Shown here: in pieces, positions 31,450 through 43,880 of the stretch
Layout of the letters: each line of letters starts with the position of its first letter
Position numbering within the stretch: the stretch's first letter is position 1
Source of the DNA: Cyclaneusma minus
Taxonomy: Eukaryota; Ascomycota; Leotiomycetes; Marthamycetales; Marthamycetaceae
DNA: 64,000 nucleotides
NCBI GenBank assembly: GCA_037179335.1
Contig: JAKZHN010000015.1
Span: 496,001 to 560,000 of the forward strand
Reading direction: 5' to 3'
The notes under the pieces: model-generated
The model's database searches: none
What the model was told of the DNA's origin: nothing
Seen by the model: only the letters and a program-made list of their open reading frames with translations
Position numbers and translations under genes: made by a program

Positions 31450-32449
31450 TTAGTCGAACATGCCACCGAAGCCCTCGTCATCGGACTCCTCCTTCTCGGA
31501 CTCTTCCTTCTCCTCCTCCTTGGCGGCAGCAGCAGCTGGGGCAGCCTCAGTGGCGGCTGGGGCAGCAGCAGCGTAAGCCTCAGGGTTGGCGATGCGGTCC
31601 TTGAGGTCCTCAATCTCGGGCCAGCTGATCTCAGTGCTGATGGCAATGGACAAGACGTTCTTGTAGCTGTTGACAACAGAGTGCATGACCGAAGGCAGGG
31701 TGGGGTAGTTGGCGGCCAAGGAGATGCAGGCAATGGTGTTGATGGCCGAGGAGAAGCTCTTGAGGAGCTGGCTCTCCTCAATGTCGAGAACCTCGGGGGA
31801 GAAGGTGTTGCCCTGGTCGTAGACCTGGTTGATACCCATACCGTACGAGAAGGGAGAGATGTTCAACATGTTGAGAAGGGTGGCCTCGGAGGCACCGACC
31901 TTGGCACCACCCTCCACGAGCTTCAAGTCGGTGGTAATTTCGATGGTACCACGGGCAATCTTGGTGGGGACACCGAGAGCCTGGAAGAAAGAGGTCTTTC
32001 CGGGTTCCATACCAGTGTTACCGGCGGGGATGTAGACATCGTTGGGCGCAACGGCACCAGCACGGGCGGGAGCCTTGACCTTGTTGGCAAGGATCTTGTC
32101 ACGGATGGTCTTGAGGTCGCCGTTGGTGAAGACGAAACCGACGTTGCCGCGGACGAAGGGCATCAGGCGCTCGAACTCGGGAGAGTCGGTGATGAAGCCC
32201 TTGAGGGCACGACGAACCTGGAGGAGAAACGGTCAGTCTTTGCGCGGGAGAGGCACACTCGGCATTGCGACGTACCATGGTGTTCTTTCCCATGAGAACG
32301 ACGGCATCGCCACGCAGGGAGTGACGGATCTCGTGCATCTGCTGCGACGAGACATTGTCGACGGTGACGATGAAGATCGACTTGTAGGTGTCGAGCAAGC
32401 CCTTGAGCTTGTCGAAGTAGCCGGCCTTGTTCTCAGACTTGCCCCCCAT
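31450..32449 (-). CDS. RPP0: 60S acidic ribosomal protein P0 (uL10)
   Basis: Base of the ribosomal stalk; binds P1/P2 dimers and the GTPase centre. Two exons (32276-32449, 31450-32217) with a 58-bp intron give 313 residues, the usual length. The N-terminus MGGKSENKAGYFDKLK and the block HEIRHSLRGDAVVLMGKNTM are standard; the junction reads KNTM|VRRALKGF. The Ala-rich hinge (AAAAPAATEAAPAAAAA) and acidic tail EESDDEGFGGMFD are present. The tail ends GFGGMFD where the commoner form is GFGLFD. Divergent from TRM82. Confidence 0.97.
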
Positions 32450-32822
32450 ATCTTCTTTTGGATGAAGGTAGGATGTTTAAGGGTCAAGTGTTGTGTGGTT
32501 GTGGGGATGGGCGCTCGAGAGTTGCGCGTGGGATTGACTGTTGGTCTTGTTGATGCGATCTCAGGGCCGCGATAATTACAAAAATTGGGTAGTGTGCGAT
32601 GCCGTGGGTGCCTAGGCTTAAAAGGGCTAGCTGGAGTCGAGGCGGACTACGGCAGGTTGACACGAGGCTCGCGAAAATTAGCTTCCGCCGGCGAAGGCGA
32701 CATTATTTTCCGGCTTCGAGTATTGAATTTGAAGCATTGTGGAAGCTTCAGAAATCAAAATCAAAAGCAGTCGCCGCCACTTTCGCACTTCCATGTCCGT
32801 CATAAGAAAATTGACAAACATC
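32450..32822. promoter_or_regulatory. Shared upstream region of RPP0 and TRM82
   Basis: 373 bp between start codons, the shortest divergent promoter in the window. CCTAGGCTTAAAAGGGCTAGC (about 32610-32630) is a partly symmetric stretch that could be a binding site, but I cannot name the factor. Confidence 0.45.
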
Positions 32823-34497
32823 ATGCGTCTTCCCTACAAGTGTCTGTCGAAGTCCGGCAGTGTCCTCGTCGCCGCCAGCCCGACCCACGTGGACACCTTC
32901 AATGTCGAGACCGGCTCTTTACTGTCTTCCTACTCAACTGCCTTTTTCGCGGCACCCAAAGACCAAGATTCCAAGAGCAATGGCAAAACGGAAGAACCGA
33001 ATACACAGTCTGTACCGTCGGTCGACAATGATACCAGCTCACCCCCAGCTAAGAAGCGCAGACTCTCGGGAGATCAAGTAGAAGAGAAGAAGCCCAAGGA
33101 TGAATCACGTGCCAAGTCAGCTGCTCTCGATCCTCCGAATATCATCGCAATGGCCTTTACTTCGACGGGCAAGCACTTGGTGGCTGTGACTGCTGAAGAC
33201 AAAACTCTTCGAGTTTTTGACCACTACGGAGGTGGGAAGCTGCATCAAACTAGCCAACGGTACTTTTCGTCTTGCCACTTTTTCCACTGTACCAGGCTAA
33301 TCATTTAATAGCCAAATGCCAAAGCGTCCTTGCGCTATTGCCTTCACAGACGATGACTCTACCATCATCAGTGCGGACAAATTCGGCGATGTCTATTCTC
33401 TGCCCCTGATCCATACCCCAGAACCAGCGGGTGAAGCTGCAACGCCTTCCGCAAAGTCCGAAGAGCCAGAATCCAAAGCGTTCATTCCTGCTGCAAATGA
33501 CAAAGTAGTCCATTCAAAGCGGAATCTCCAAGCTCTCCAGAACCAGCTCAAGATGGCGAAACGGGTGGTAGAGAAGAAAACCGAGTCATTCGAGCACAAG
33601 CTATTACTCGGTCACGTCTCAATGCTGACCACACTTACAACCGCTCGGGAAAACGGTCGTAGATATATCATCACAGGTGATAGAGACCAGCACATTCGTG
33701 TTTCAAGAGGCATTCCTCAAACACATATCACCGAGGCCTACTGCTTATCGCATAAGGAGTTTGTCAGCTATCTCTGCATTCCAGGACCATACCCAGACTT
33801 GCTCATTTCTGGTGGTGGCGACGACAAGATCTTCTTGTGGAATTGGAAACAGGGCACCCCTCATCAGTCACTAAGCATTCAAAAGATGGTGGATGAGCAA
33901 AGGTCAAGTCGGTCGCTTGCAGCAGACGAAGCAGACAAGGCAGACGAGACCGCCGCCACCTCCGCAGCTCCTTCGAAACTCGCTGTTTCGAACATTTGCC
34001 ATGCCAGATTTCATCATGAGTCCAAATGCGTGGACACGATTGTGGTCACATGCGAAGGGTGAGTGCCACATATGCTTCTCTTCTCCCACCAGTTGCTGAT
34101 AGTCTCTAGTGTCCCCGCGCTTTTCTGCTTCAGCCTTTCCTCACAATCAGGATACCGCATGGAGGCCAGTCACACCATCCCCCTGGAACGGAATCCTCTC
34201 AGCGTAATCGCCCTCGATGGTCCCGAAGACGGCATAGCTGTGTCTCTGGACTTCCTGCATGAAGCAGGTTCGAGTTCCGCCCTCGACAATAATATCAAGG
34301 AGTCGATGAACAAGATCGCTGGCATCCAAGTATTTGGTACCAAGAAGCAAGAGCCGCTGAACTTTCAGGTGCCGCGCCCAGAGGATGTGACAAATTTTTC
34401 TGACACGTCAGGCGACATGGACACGAAGAAGTTGGAGAGGCTTTCTACTTACTACTACAATCTAGCATCTCTGCGGAAGTATGGTGAAGAAGACTAA
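32823..34497 (+). CDS. TRM82: tRNA m7G46 methyltransferase WD40 subunit Trm82
   Basis: Non-catalytic WD-repeat partner of Trm8, which methylates G46 of tRNA. Three exons (32823-33259, 33312-34058, 34110-34497) give 523 residues. The start MRLPYKCLSKSGSVLVAA matches the family N-terminus; an in-frame ATG 30 bp upstream (32793) is an alternative. WD blades include FTSTGKHLVAVTAEDKTLRVF, FTDDDSTIISADKFGDVYSL, KLLLGHVSMLT, YIITGDRDQHIRVSR and LLISGGGDDKIFLWNW. GDRDQHIRVSRGIPQTHITEAYCLSHKEFVS is the highly conserved Trm82 segment, of which HITEAYCLSHKEFVS is diagnostic. A disordered Lys/Pro-rich insert (about residues 50-95) interrupts the first blades. The C-terminus LERLSTYYYNLASLRKY is typical. 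Confidence 0.94.
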
Positions 34498-36083
34498 GTT
34501 GTCAATGTAATCGATGATTTAGGTACCAAACATCATTTGCTCCACCGCAGCGCGCTGTGTTTTACCGTTTAATCACGATCTAGTTGCGATATGCAAATTT
34601 GATTCGTGACGGAAGGATCCAGCATGAAAACGTGTGCCTAGGTCTGTGTAAGGCTGTGAGCAACGAGAAGACCAGTCTACCATATCTGCTTCATGGTCAC
34701 CTGTGGTGGTAGTCAGCTTAACGTAGATTTGAGCCGTTCACCGGCAACCACAACGCCTTACCACCACCACAACGATAAAGTGCCAACCGGCGAACGAAGA
34801 CAGCCATGTACCAGCTCCGTGGGGTGGAATACATGCAATTGCGTCCATATTGCGTAACTGTCCATGAGGGAGAGCGGACGGTCCGTAAGGCAAAATCAAA
34901 TGGATGACCATGCATACATGTATTATTAGGCAAGGCTGGGCTTCCAAAGGTCCCGTGGACCTAGGTTGGAAAGTGGAAGGTATGCGAAAAAAAAAGAGGC
35001 AAATCAATACATACCTACCTATCGTATGCAAGGCTCACTAGCCACCGAGAGAACGACACTACGACATACTGATAAGTGAGGTAGCAGCAACGGGATGAAG
35101 ATCTCTCGGCATACCACTTCAATACATTTCGAGTACGTAAGTCTGCCCGTGTGGCTACTGGCTTGTCCTTGAGGAAATTTGTCTCGTCTCGTCGCGGCTC
35201 GGCCCGTCGAAGTGGATGGTTGGGTACCTAGTATTATTTGAGGAGCTGGTGGGGGTTACGGGAGGGTCGCACGCGGTTTGGACCGTTGCAGCGACAGCCT
35301 TCTTCGTATAAAGCACCCCACATCCTTTTAGGAAAGTGAATTACCATATGCTGACAGTGCTGTTCAGTCTGCAGGGTGCAGGATATGACGACGGTGTTCT
35401 GATGACTGATGAGGTAGGATATGGCGAGCGAGAGCATCGCTTTCTTTCGGCACTTTGTGGTGACCACTGCATCTGAAGACCGAAGCATTGGAAAACGATC
35501 AAGCCTGCTCATCACAGGATGGAATAATGTTGGGCCCTGAGATCGGAGTCCAGCCTCGTCTGCGCACCGCCTGAAGGGCAACTATTGGAGCCCGAGACTG
35601 CAGGTTTCGTGCAGTTTGTTTTGTATTGTCTCGGATTGCTGGAAGCCGAAGCGCAAAAGCACGCTTTCGGTCCTGCACTATCCGAAAACCTCAACAAAGA
35701 TACAGGCTGGCCGCTGTCAAGCAGGGATTTGGTACATTTTCTGAATTTTGAATGACTCCGTCGCAGGACGCCAGGTGAAGGTATCCCCAGAAAACCTCCC
35801 CTTGATCAAGTCAGTGCGGTTGACACTGGTTTTCCTTTTCCAGACGCCCTAGTGCTTGCCCTACCTGCCAGCACTATACCTTACATCCCCTTCTCTGACG
35901 CCCCAACCCCAAGTCCCGTATAGAAAGAGTACCTAGTATACAAATAGAGAAATTATACTGTATAGACGTCCGTATCTCACACCCATAGATCCCCGTTCTA
36001 GAACCAAATGCAGCCATCCCGTACCTAGTACAAACCCTTTTGCCCTACAACAAAATCCAGACCTTTCGAAACCAACCCAACAT
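34498..36083. other. Intergenic, 1.6 kb
   Basis: Between the 3' ends of TRM82 and the rhodopsin-domain gene. No coding, RNA or repeat feature is supported. Confidence 0.4.
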
Positions 36084-37630
36084 TCACTCAAACGTCTGCT
36101 GAATCTCCACCGTCTTCACAATCTTCGGCGTAATCCGATCATGATCCACATTCTCCCTACTCACCCCCTGCGCCTGCCACATCACCTCCTCGCTACTCCC
36201 CCCATCCAGCCCATCCTTCCAACTCTTATCATCCTCGCCTCTCCCCGAACTCGTACACACCGCCCCAACCGGCCTCTCCAGACCATAAGCAGCACCGTTC
36301 CAGCCAACCAGCTCGAGAAAATCTCCTGAGCCAGACAGCAACTCTTCGTCGCCACCGCTCAGCTGAACACGCTTTGTGCTCAGCTTTATCGCACCTGAGT
36401 TTCGCGATTTTTTGCGTGAGGAGATTGTGTTACTGCCGGTGCCGTGGGGGCCTTTACGGCGGGAGCCGAGGTTGAAGAGAACGGAGAGGGGAGGGAGGCA
36501 GGAGCAGATGAGCCCGGTGGTGACTTCGGCACAGCCCCAGAGGAGGATCTCGGGCTGGTAGTAGGTTGTGTCGGGATTCGAGGCGATTTTGAGGCGCACG
36601 ACGAAGCCGATCAGACTGAAAACTGGAGCACTTCACCTCAATGCTTCATTAGCCTCATTATTGTGCGGGTGAAGCAGTATTTTTGGGAGACTGTGCAGGA
36701 GCGAGGTAAAGGGGTGACATACATGGAGCCGACAGTAAAGACGCTCACAACCAACATCTTTTTCCTTTTGCTCATGCGTAGATTCCATACGCTCTTGATG
36801 GGTACCAGCAAGATACCTATGTCGGTAACGGTGTTGAATAAGCCACTGGCATTCAGTAGCATAGAAACGTCCACACAGTGACCTGGAATGGTCTTGTTCC
36901 AGATCTTCGGTCGGGGAGTGCATTCGAAGATTTTGACGATGGTAATGGCGACGTAGAAAGATAAAATAATGGCCTCGAATGCGCGCAAAACGCAGTCAAA
37001 GGCGCACCAGCGTTGAGGTACAAAGACCCGGCGGTAGAGCATCAGAATTGTTAACTTGGTCATGACTACGGATACGCCGTAGACGATGGAAGCGCAGTTA
37101 AACCACTGTGTTTAGAGTCAGCTCTGGGATGTGCTTGGTTGAGTTTTCGGTCGACTGAGAGAGGGAAAGAGGACTCCTTACGTAAAGTGCTTCGTGGACT
37201 TGGGGTACCGTCAGATCATACTCGTGAATACCTCCATTACGGTTCATCACAGTAGTCATGACCGCGCAGTAAGCTACTAGACCAACCTACTTTCAGTCAG
37301 GATATTGTTGCTGATACTGTAACATATCGCGAGTTCAAGGTCGACTCACCCATGATATCACCACCATCCCTTTGAGTTTATTAGCGAAGTCATTCCATAG
37401 TATCGAGGTTCTCGCTCACAATCTTCCCAGAGCCATTCGTTCTTGATCATCTTCCGGACGAAACACCGCAGAATAAATGGTATTGTCGAAAAAGTCAGGC
37501 ACATCGCCACACATAGAACGTCCCATCTCCACAACGAGCTCGGATCAGTAAAGTTCGACTGGCCGCCGTCTGGCGGAGGTAATGCTGAAGTCAAGTTGCT
37601 CGGATTATTGGGGTTCACATCGCTCGACAT
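36084..37630 (-). CDS. Rhodopsin-domain integral membrane protein
   Basis: Fungal seven-helix membrane protein of the rhodopsin-domain (PTH11-related) class, without the N-terminal CFEM cysteine domain of PTH11 itself. I reconstruct five exons (37420-37630, 37350-37369, 37182-37286, 36723-37105, 36084-36615), giving 416 residues. The second exon is only 20 bp and restores WEDWMVVISWVGLVAYCAVMT. Other family segments are TKLTILMLYRRVF, TPRPKIWNKTIPGHCVDVSMLLNASG-like (extracellular loop Cys) and YYQPEILLWGCAEVTTGLICSCLP. The C-terminal 150 residues are cytoplasmic, Ser/Gly-rich and not conserved. The last junction (GSI|LIGFVVRL) has an alternative acceptor 7 bp away that breaks the frame. The start at 37630 (MSSDVNPNN) is the first ATG in frame. 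Ligand or role unknown. Confidence 0.85.
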
Positions 37631-40600
37631 CTTGACGAATCCACACAGATTCAAAAGATGAAAAATCTCGGAATCGCCGTTTCAACATGGAGCTCGTAGG
37701 ATCAAAGCTCAGCTGAGGATATTCTGATCAGGCTGGGGAATGCCCAATATGACGCCCCCCTCACAGAAAGTATGCTAGATCGAAGCCGCCTTGGCAACAG
37801 GAGATATTGAAGCTTAAAGGAGGTCGGGGTAGCGAAAGTGTTTTTGCGTGATCCGGACCGATTTATCAGGTTTTTCTCGATATTGGGGATGCACAATGGG
37901 CGTAATGCATCATCATCCCGCTCTAATACTGTTGATGGAGGTGTTGGGTGTGTGTAGCAAACATCCAATCGGCACTTCGGTGCCCGCAGGACAATTTGCT
38001 AGAGAAAAGGAGTGTACTGCTGGAATATGCCTGCCACTAGACCCTGGCAGTCTCAACGGGGGACAATAAGGTACCAGGGCTGACTTTGCCGGGATCTGGA
38101 AAGAGTTGCAGAACACTTGGCGAATAAGGATAATCAGGCGTCGATGAATGGCTCAGATGCCACTTCAGCGACTGAGGAAATCGTGGGGCAACTATTTGGA
38201 TTATGACCAACTCGACTAACGCCGAAGACGGTCGATTGCACGATCCCTCAACCGAGTAACAGACCGGTCTTTCGGGAGTGACAAGCGCAAAGATGCACGA
38301 TCTTGGGACATTCACGGCGAGGTACGTGTGTGTAAAGTCAGTCGTAGACATGGATGCTCAACGAACCGGTCGCCGTTCGAGTACGTTGACACTTGAGTAG
38401 GCTTCGGGGGATCACATGAAGGAGAGCTGAGGCGCAAAGTCTGGTCTTCCAAGTAAGCTGGACATATCTGCTCCGATGAGCCCTATTCTCAAGGCGCGCT
38501 GCCGGAGGATTCGAAGGAAAGACGGAAGGGCTGCGAGATCTGCGTAACAGAGCAATATGGGTTGTCGGCTCACGATTGGGAGAACCAAGTCGCTGCTCAC
38601 AAACACAGTCACACGTACATGGTCCCCCCAAGCGGGTACCCAGTTCCATTTCCATGGAAAAGCATGGGGATACAGAAAAGCAACACAGCCTTACCTTACC
38701 CAATGTCAGATGGTTTGTCGCAGAATGCACCTGACGATGGTCTTTGGCAGTGAATGAATTTCGGCCAGGAATAGAACGACGTTCAAGAGCTTCGGTGGAT
38801 GTTCACCGACATGGTTTTGCTCCGTGCTCCCGTTCTCTATGCCATCTACCGTGGCAGCGAGATTGAAAAGCAGGCTGGGGAGCATGAAAGCGGTCTACAG
38901 CCTCCTGGCCGGGGAACTGGGAACTGGAGAAACATCTGATGAACGGAGCTGAGTGACAGCGGGACCACGCTCCAATGAAGTGGGGAGACGAGGGAGAGCA
39001 GACCCTCGGGCAGGGTTGAAGAACACGGGACTGGCATTTGCAACGCGGAGGGAGCGATAGCGATTCGACGTCTTTGTGTCGATCGTATCGGCAGTGCCAC
39101 TTGGGTGCATAAATATTGAAGAGCTGCAAGTCCGGGGTAAGAAGGTCGACGTTTGAACAGTGAGCACAAGGCTCTCCCCAGACTTGCATCGTTGCATGCA
39201 GCATGCTGAGGAATTTTGCCTTGGGCGCCGGCAGGAAGCTTTGTAAGGTTTTGGCCCTCTCAGCCTCGCGGACCACATTCCTGTTGCAGGTGGACGAAGC
39301 GATTCGCAGGCAGTGTGTAGCCGCTCTCGATCAGTGGTGCTGGTGCGATGTGGTGTCATCGTCTTGGTTGCGCAAGGTGAGTTTAAAGGATCGGAGCGCC
39401 AAGCTAATCCTACTTAGACGCCTTGCCGCTTTAGGACTAAGCCGCAGAAGAGCGGAGCCTGAGATAGTTGGATATGTACGATATACAAGCAGGTCTTCAA
39501 CCTGCAACTCCATCCATCATCAATAATTCACCATCGAGCATTAACCAAGCAAAACGACCACTGTCGACAGAAGTACCGAGGCTGCTGCACGGGACGATAC
39601 CTTGATGATCGCGGGCCTCGGTTTTGAGACTCCAGCGTGCAATTACTATGCCTTTCGGTCGTTTCTTTCTCAACTCTTGAATCATTCTGCGGCACGTAGG
39701 CTTCCGGGAATAGCGTCACCTGTCACAGTACATACGAAGCTTTGGCTGCCCAAGGGCTTGTGTCCTTATTGCGGGAAGCCGAGCCGTCGCCGCCACGGGC
39801 CACGCCCACTCTGGAGCCGGTTGAACCCCAGACCCACGCGTGGGGACATGCCTGCAACGGACGCCCGGATCCTGCCTGTCAAAAGAGGGTTTGAGTTATC
39901 TCAAGAGCTTCCTTCGTGCTTGCGGCAGTACTTGGGCTGCCATCAAGAAGCAAGCTTCCACTGGTGACTGATCACGGCTACCTTGTACATGTACATGTAT
40001 CCCCTGGCCTGTAGGTTGCCCATAGCCGGGTCACATATGGATCTTTTGTGAGGCGGATCGTCATCTGCAACTCTATTTCAGAGGCTATCTACCTATACTG
40101 AGAGCAGAAGGTCGCACGCCTTGTAACATGTCGGCCTCTCATAGTCGAGTGGCCGCCCCCGGTTCCGCTCTGCCATGGGTTGATGCCATCCGTCGGCAAA
40201 AACCCTTCATTCCTCAGTGGCGCCGCAACTGCAATAAGAGCATCAAGCCCAATGGACGTTTGTGGCGTGGGAAGGGCCCGTTGATATATTAAAAACACTT
40301 CTATGCTCCGAGATGGTGCTTTGGGTGCTCTTTGATTCCCATTGCCTCGCCAGTGCACCACTCCCATGCAGCTCTCGCCGGCTCCAATCAGCTCTGTCGT
40401 CCTTGGGCTGCGCACCATCTACGAATGCAACGTCGCTGCGCTGCATTGGACCACAGACCGTCTGTCTCTTGTCGTAGCTCCATACTTAATCCAGACCTCA
40501 AGACACCCTCCTGCCGCTGTGTAACGGCGATAACGGCTGCAGCACCAACAGCGCAGTCAACAGAGGGGCGCGAGAGGATACAAGTGCCATCAAAACTTCA

Positions 40601-40757
40601 AGCGCCTGCACTTCGAGCTCGTCCCGTCCAGCTGCTGTCCAGCCCTCTCTCCGCCTCTTTTACGAAAGTATCTCAGTACCACTTCAACATACCCCGTCTC
40701 CCACGCGGTCATCTCAACCGCTACTCGCCTTGTAGTAGCATTGACTTCTAGCCACTC
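37631..40757. other. Intergenic, 3.1 kb, no recognisable gene
   Basis: Between divergent genes (rhodopsin-domain protein and MFS transporter). Short open frames show no family features. A palindromic TACATGTACATGTA lies near 39985-39998. The last 400 bp before 40757 are pyrimidine-rich and presumably contain the transporter leader. Confidence 0.4.
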
Positions 40758-42657
40758 ATGGCCGACAACGAGAATCGAGGTAAGTTGTGCGGCTCTGCCT
40801 TGCTAAACTTCAAATCCCGTGTCGATCTGCTCCCGTCTGTCCATTGCGCTTTTGCTTTTACGTACGGAACACCATTGCTTGACGTACTGACCATCGTTGT
40901 TTGAAGCTTCTCCAATGGAGTCTCCTTCCCCCGACCAGCTTGCCTCGCCCAGCAGCAGAGACTCCACGCGCGAGTCCACGGGCAAGGCCAGCTTGGTGGA
41001 AGAGAATGCCTACGATGCCCCCATCACTCCCCCTCCCGGGGTCAATGAGAAGGCATTGGTTCGAAAGATCGATCTCCGATTGATCCCCATGCTCTTCATC
41101 ATCTACTTCGCCGCCTTCCTTGACCGGTGAGCTCGTTCCCTCGTTGACATTTCTCCATATTCCCGTGACTGACCCTTGGTGTTACAGAGTCAACATCTCC
41201 AATGCCTTGACTATGGGCTTGCCCCAGCAATTGGGCTTGGTCTCTGATATGGAGAACATTGCCTTGACTATCTTCTTCGTCCCGTACATCATCTTCGAGA
41301 TCCCTTCCAATATCTTGATGAAGAAGTTCAAGCCTCACGTCTGGTGTTAGTCAAGTCCCAAAGCCCTATGAGAAATTGTTTGACAAGAATGTTCCGTGCT
41401 AACTGCATATTATAGTGGCCGGATGTATCACTGCCTTCGGCATTGTTATGTTAGCTCAAGGATTTGGTGAGTGCAACAGCAAGTCGGTGTCGATACTTTA
41501 AATACTGACATGATGGTAGTCACGAGCTACAGCGGTCTTCTGGCCACGCGTTTCTTCCTTGGCCTGGCCGAAGCCGGTATCTTCCCCGGAAGTGAGTTCC
41601 CCCAGATGCTTCTATATCCAATCAATCAGCTGACTCCCTTCCAGGTTTCTACCTGATCTCCATCTGGTACAAGCGTGAAGAGTCCCAGACCCGGATGTCC
41701 GTGTACTGGTGCTCCGTCATCACTGCCGGAGCCTTCGGTGGCTTGCTTGCCAGTGCCATTGCCAACATGGAAGGTATCCGAGGTCTGCATAACTGGCAAT
41801 GGATTTTCATCCTCGAGGGCATCTTGACGATCCTCATTGGAATTGCGGCCTTCTTCTTTGTCTGTGACTTCCCCGAGGAAGCAAGCTGGCTTACAGAAGA
41901 TGAGCGAAGCTTTGTGGTTGCCCGAGCTGGTGACCACAAGTACGCGAAGCGCGTGACTTTCAGAGATGGTGTCAACTTCTTCAAGGATATCAAGCAGATC
42001 GTGGGTGGAATCATGTACCTCACAATTGTCGTGCCCATCTACTGTAAGTGCCCCACCAGCCAAACCTACATTGCACTTTTAGCTGACCGTTGCCAAGCCT
42101 TCTCCTACTTCGCCCCCACGATCATCAAGAGCTACGGCTACTCCACAGTCGAAACCCAACTCCACACCGTCCCCCCCTTCGCCGCCGCCCTCGTCCTCTG
42201 CATCCTCATAGCCTACCTCTCCGACCGCACCGGCTACCGCCTCCCCTTCGTCCTAATCGGCGTCATCCTCTGCATAATCGCCACCGCCATCCTCATGACC
42301 ATCCACTCCTCCTTCTCGCCCCAATACCTCGGCATCTGCTTCATCGCCATGGGCGCCTTCGCCTCCGGCCCCGTCGTCGTCTGCTGGTACCTCATGAACC
42401 TGCACGGCCACAGCGAACGCAGCATTGGCAGTGCCTGGATGATTGGCTTCGGAAACGCTGGCGGTATTATCGCTACTTTTACGTTCTTGAGCCAGGATGC
42501 GCCGGAGTATCATACGGGATATGCGATTGTGATGGGTTCGGCTTGTATTTGCGGTGCTAGTGCGATTGTGTATGCGCTGTTGGTCATAAGGGACAATAAG
42601 AAGATTAGGGCGGCTGGTGGTCCGGAGAAGGGTGGACGACAGCTTTACTCTTTGTAG
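40758..42657 (+). CDS. MFS transporter, allantoate permease (Dal5)/ACS-like
   Basis: Anion:cation-symporter type major facilitator, plasma membrane, probably importing an organic acid, vitamin or ureide-like anion. Seven exons (40758-40779, 40907-41126, 41188-41345, 41416-41466, 41520-41591, 41645-42043, 42098-42657) give 493 residues and about twelve membrane segments. Landmarks: RKIDLRLIPMLFIIYFAAFLDRVNISNA in TM1, IIFEIPSNILMKKF, TRFFLGLAEAGIFPG in TM4, SIWYKREESQTR, LHNWQWIFILEGI and GYRLPFVLIGV in the second half. Two tiny exons (22 and 51 bp) are phase-consistent with their neighbours. The N-terminal 70 residues are Ser/Pro-rich and cytosolic. Substrate cannot be told from sequence. Confidence 0.92.
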
Positions 42658-42945
42658 AGATGGACGTTTGAATGTTGAAGGGATTCGGATGTCAGGAGAT
42701 TTCTGAGGAAGTCGGGACAACAAAGTTGCTCGAAATTCGTGCAAATGTTGCTGCATCAGAACAAAACTGGTAGATACGGGAAGCATTTAGAATGCCAGAA
42801 CCGTTAGACGCAATGAAGCACTTTGCCTGGGCAGGAGTCCATCTAAGGTTTCCATGTCCGTGATTTGCCTTTGCATTGGGCTTTTGCAGGATACTGACTG
42901 CAAGATCTCTGTATCCGGGACTAGCGATAAGGAAACAGCTTTACG
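42658..42945. other. 3' flank of MFS transporter
   Basis: No feature seen. Confidence 0.35.
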
Positions 42946-43880
42946 GTAGCAGAATAGGCCTACGGTGACAGCTCTAATCTGCATCACTCGGTCTCCACAG
43001 CTCTAATCCATGTCATTTGACTTGCTAGCTACGTGCCTACAGTCTGGGTTGGTTGATTCTCGCCCCTTTAGCCAGGCTGCCAATCACTCCAACTACTGTA
43101 GTACTAGTATATAAAGACCCCGTTCCCCCACTCTTTCTTCCCCAACATGGGTACAACAAGGCAATCATCAACGTCTTACTTAACCACAAGCATCGTAACA
43201 CAGCGCTTGCGGCCTTTCTCAGTTCCCACTGGCCTATTACAAGTCATTTTTCTTCGCAAACCCAGCTAGACGTACTGAAGCATTTTTCGCTAAGTTTTTG
43301 ACTGCTACCTAGTACCTTCGGCGCTGAGATAGCTCAATGACAGCAGCCTAAGCCCACAAACGACAGTTCTAATCTGCATCACTTAGCCTGCCAGCTAAAC
43401 ACCAAGTCAGTCAATGCTCGATCATTTCTCCTAAGTCAGTTAGTCACCTGACCCCTTCCTCCCAACTCCCACCCCCAGAGTAGTATATAAAGACCCCTCT
43501 TTCTCTCCTCTTTATTCTCCAAAATAAGTTTGTGGAACACGAACCTGCCAACTCTCAAGCCCGTCAATCTTCGAAGAGTCACTCGACTACCAGCATCGTA
43601 ACTCGAAAGCTTCCAGCCTTCCCCATGGTTTATGCCCTGAATATAAATACAACAAAACCCTATTCGCTCTGGAATTCTAGCTGGACATTCTGAACTATCC
43701 TAGTTGGATAATGGAAATTGCCACTTTCGGCAGCAAGGTAGCTCAACGACAGTAGCCCAAGCCTAAAACAATAGTTTTAATCTTTATCACGAAGTATCAT
43801 GGCTAGCAAGTCAATTCAATTACTCAGCCAATCACTCACCTAACCTCTAACAAGACCTCTAACCCCCAGCTCCCGTGCCA
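42946..43880 (+). repeat. Degenerate tandem repeat, about 400-bp units
   Basis: Three successive segments begin near 42946, 43323 and 43735. Shared landmarks: TAGCTCAAYGACAGYAGCC (copies 2, 3), CTAATCTGCATCAC (exact in copies 1, 2; TTAATCTTTATCAC in copy 3), TATATAAAGACCCC (43109, 43486), AGCATCGTAAC (43190, 43592) and AGCTRGAC (43264, 43678). The third copy is partial. Spacing is about 395-410 bp with considerable divergence between copies. Each full unit has a TATA-like box followed by a pyrimidine-rich stretch, as in a fungal promoter/leader. Copy 1 then has an ATG with a 40-codon frame not kept in copy 2. Confidence 0.65.

Noticed and set aside
31333..32295. A 320-codon open frame on the plus strand opposite RPP0
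   Set aside because: It is the antisense shadow of a highly biased ribosomal protein gene; its Gly/Val/Asp/Leu-rich content follows from that and it has no domain.
39602..39967. 121-codon frame with CPYCG and HGPRP pieces
   Set aside because: Only one Cys pair, no zinc-finger pattern and no flanking exon; likely chance.
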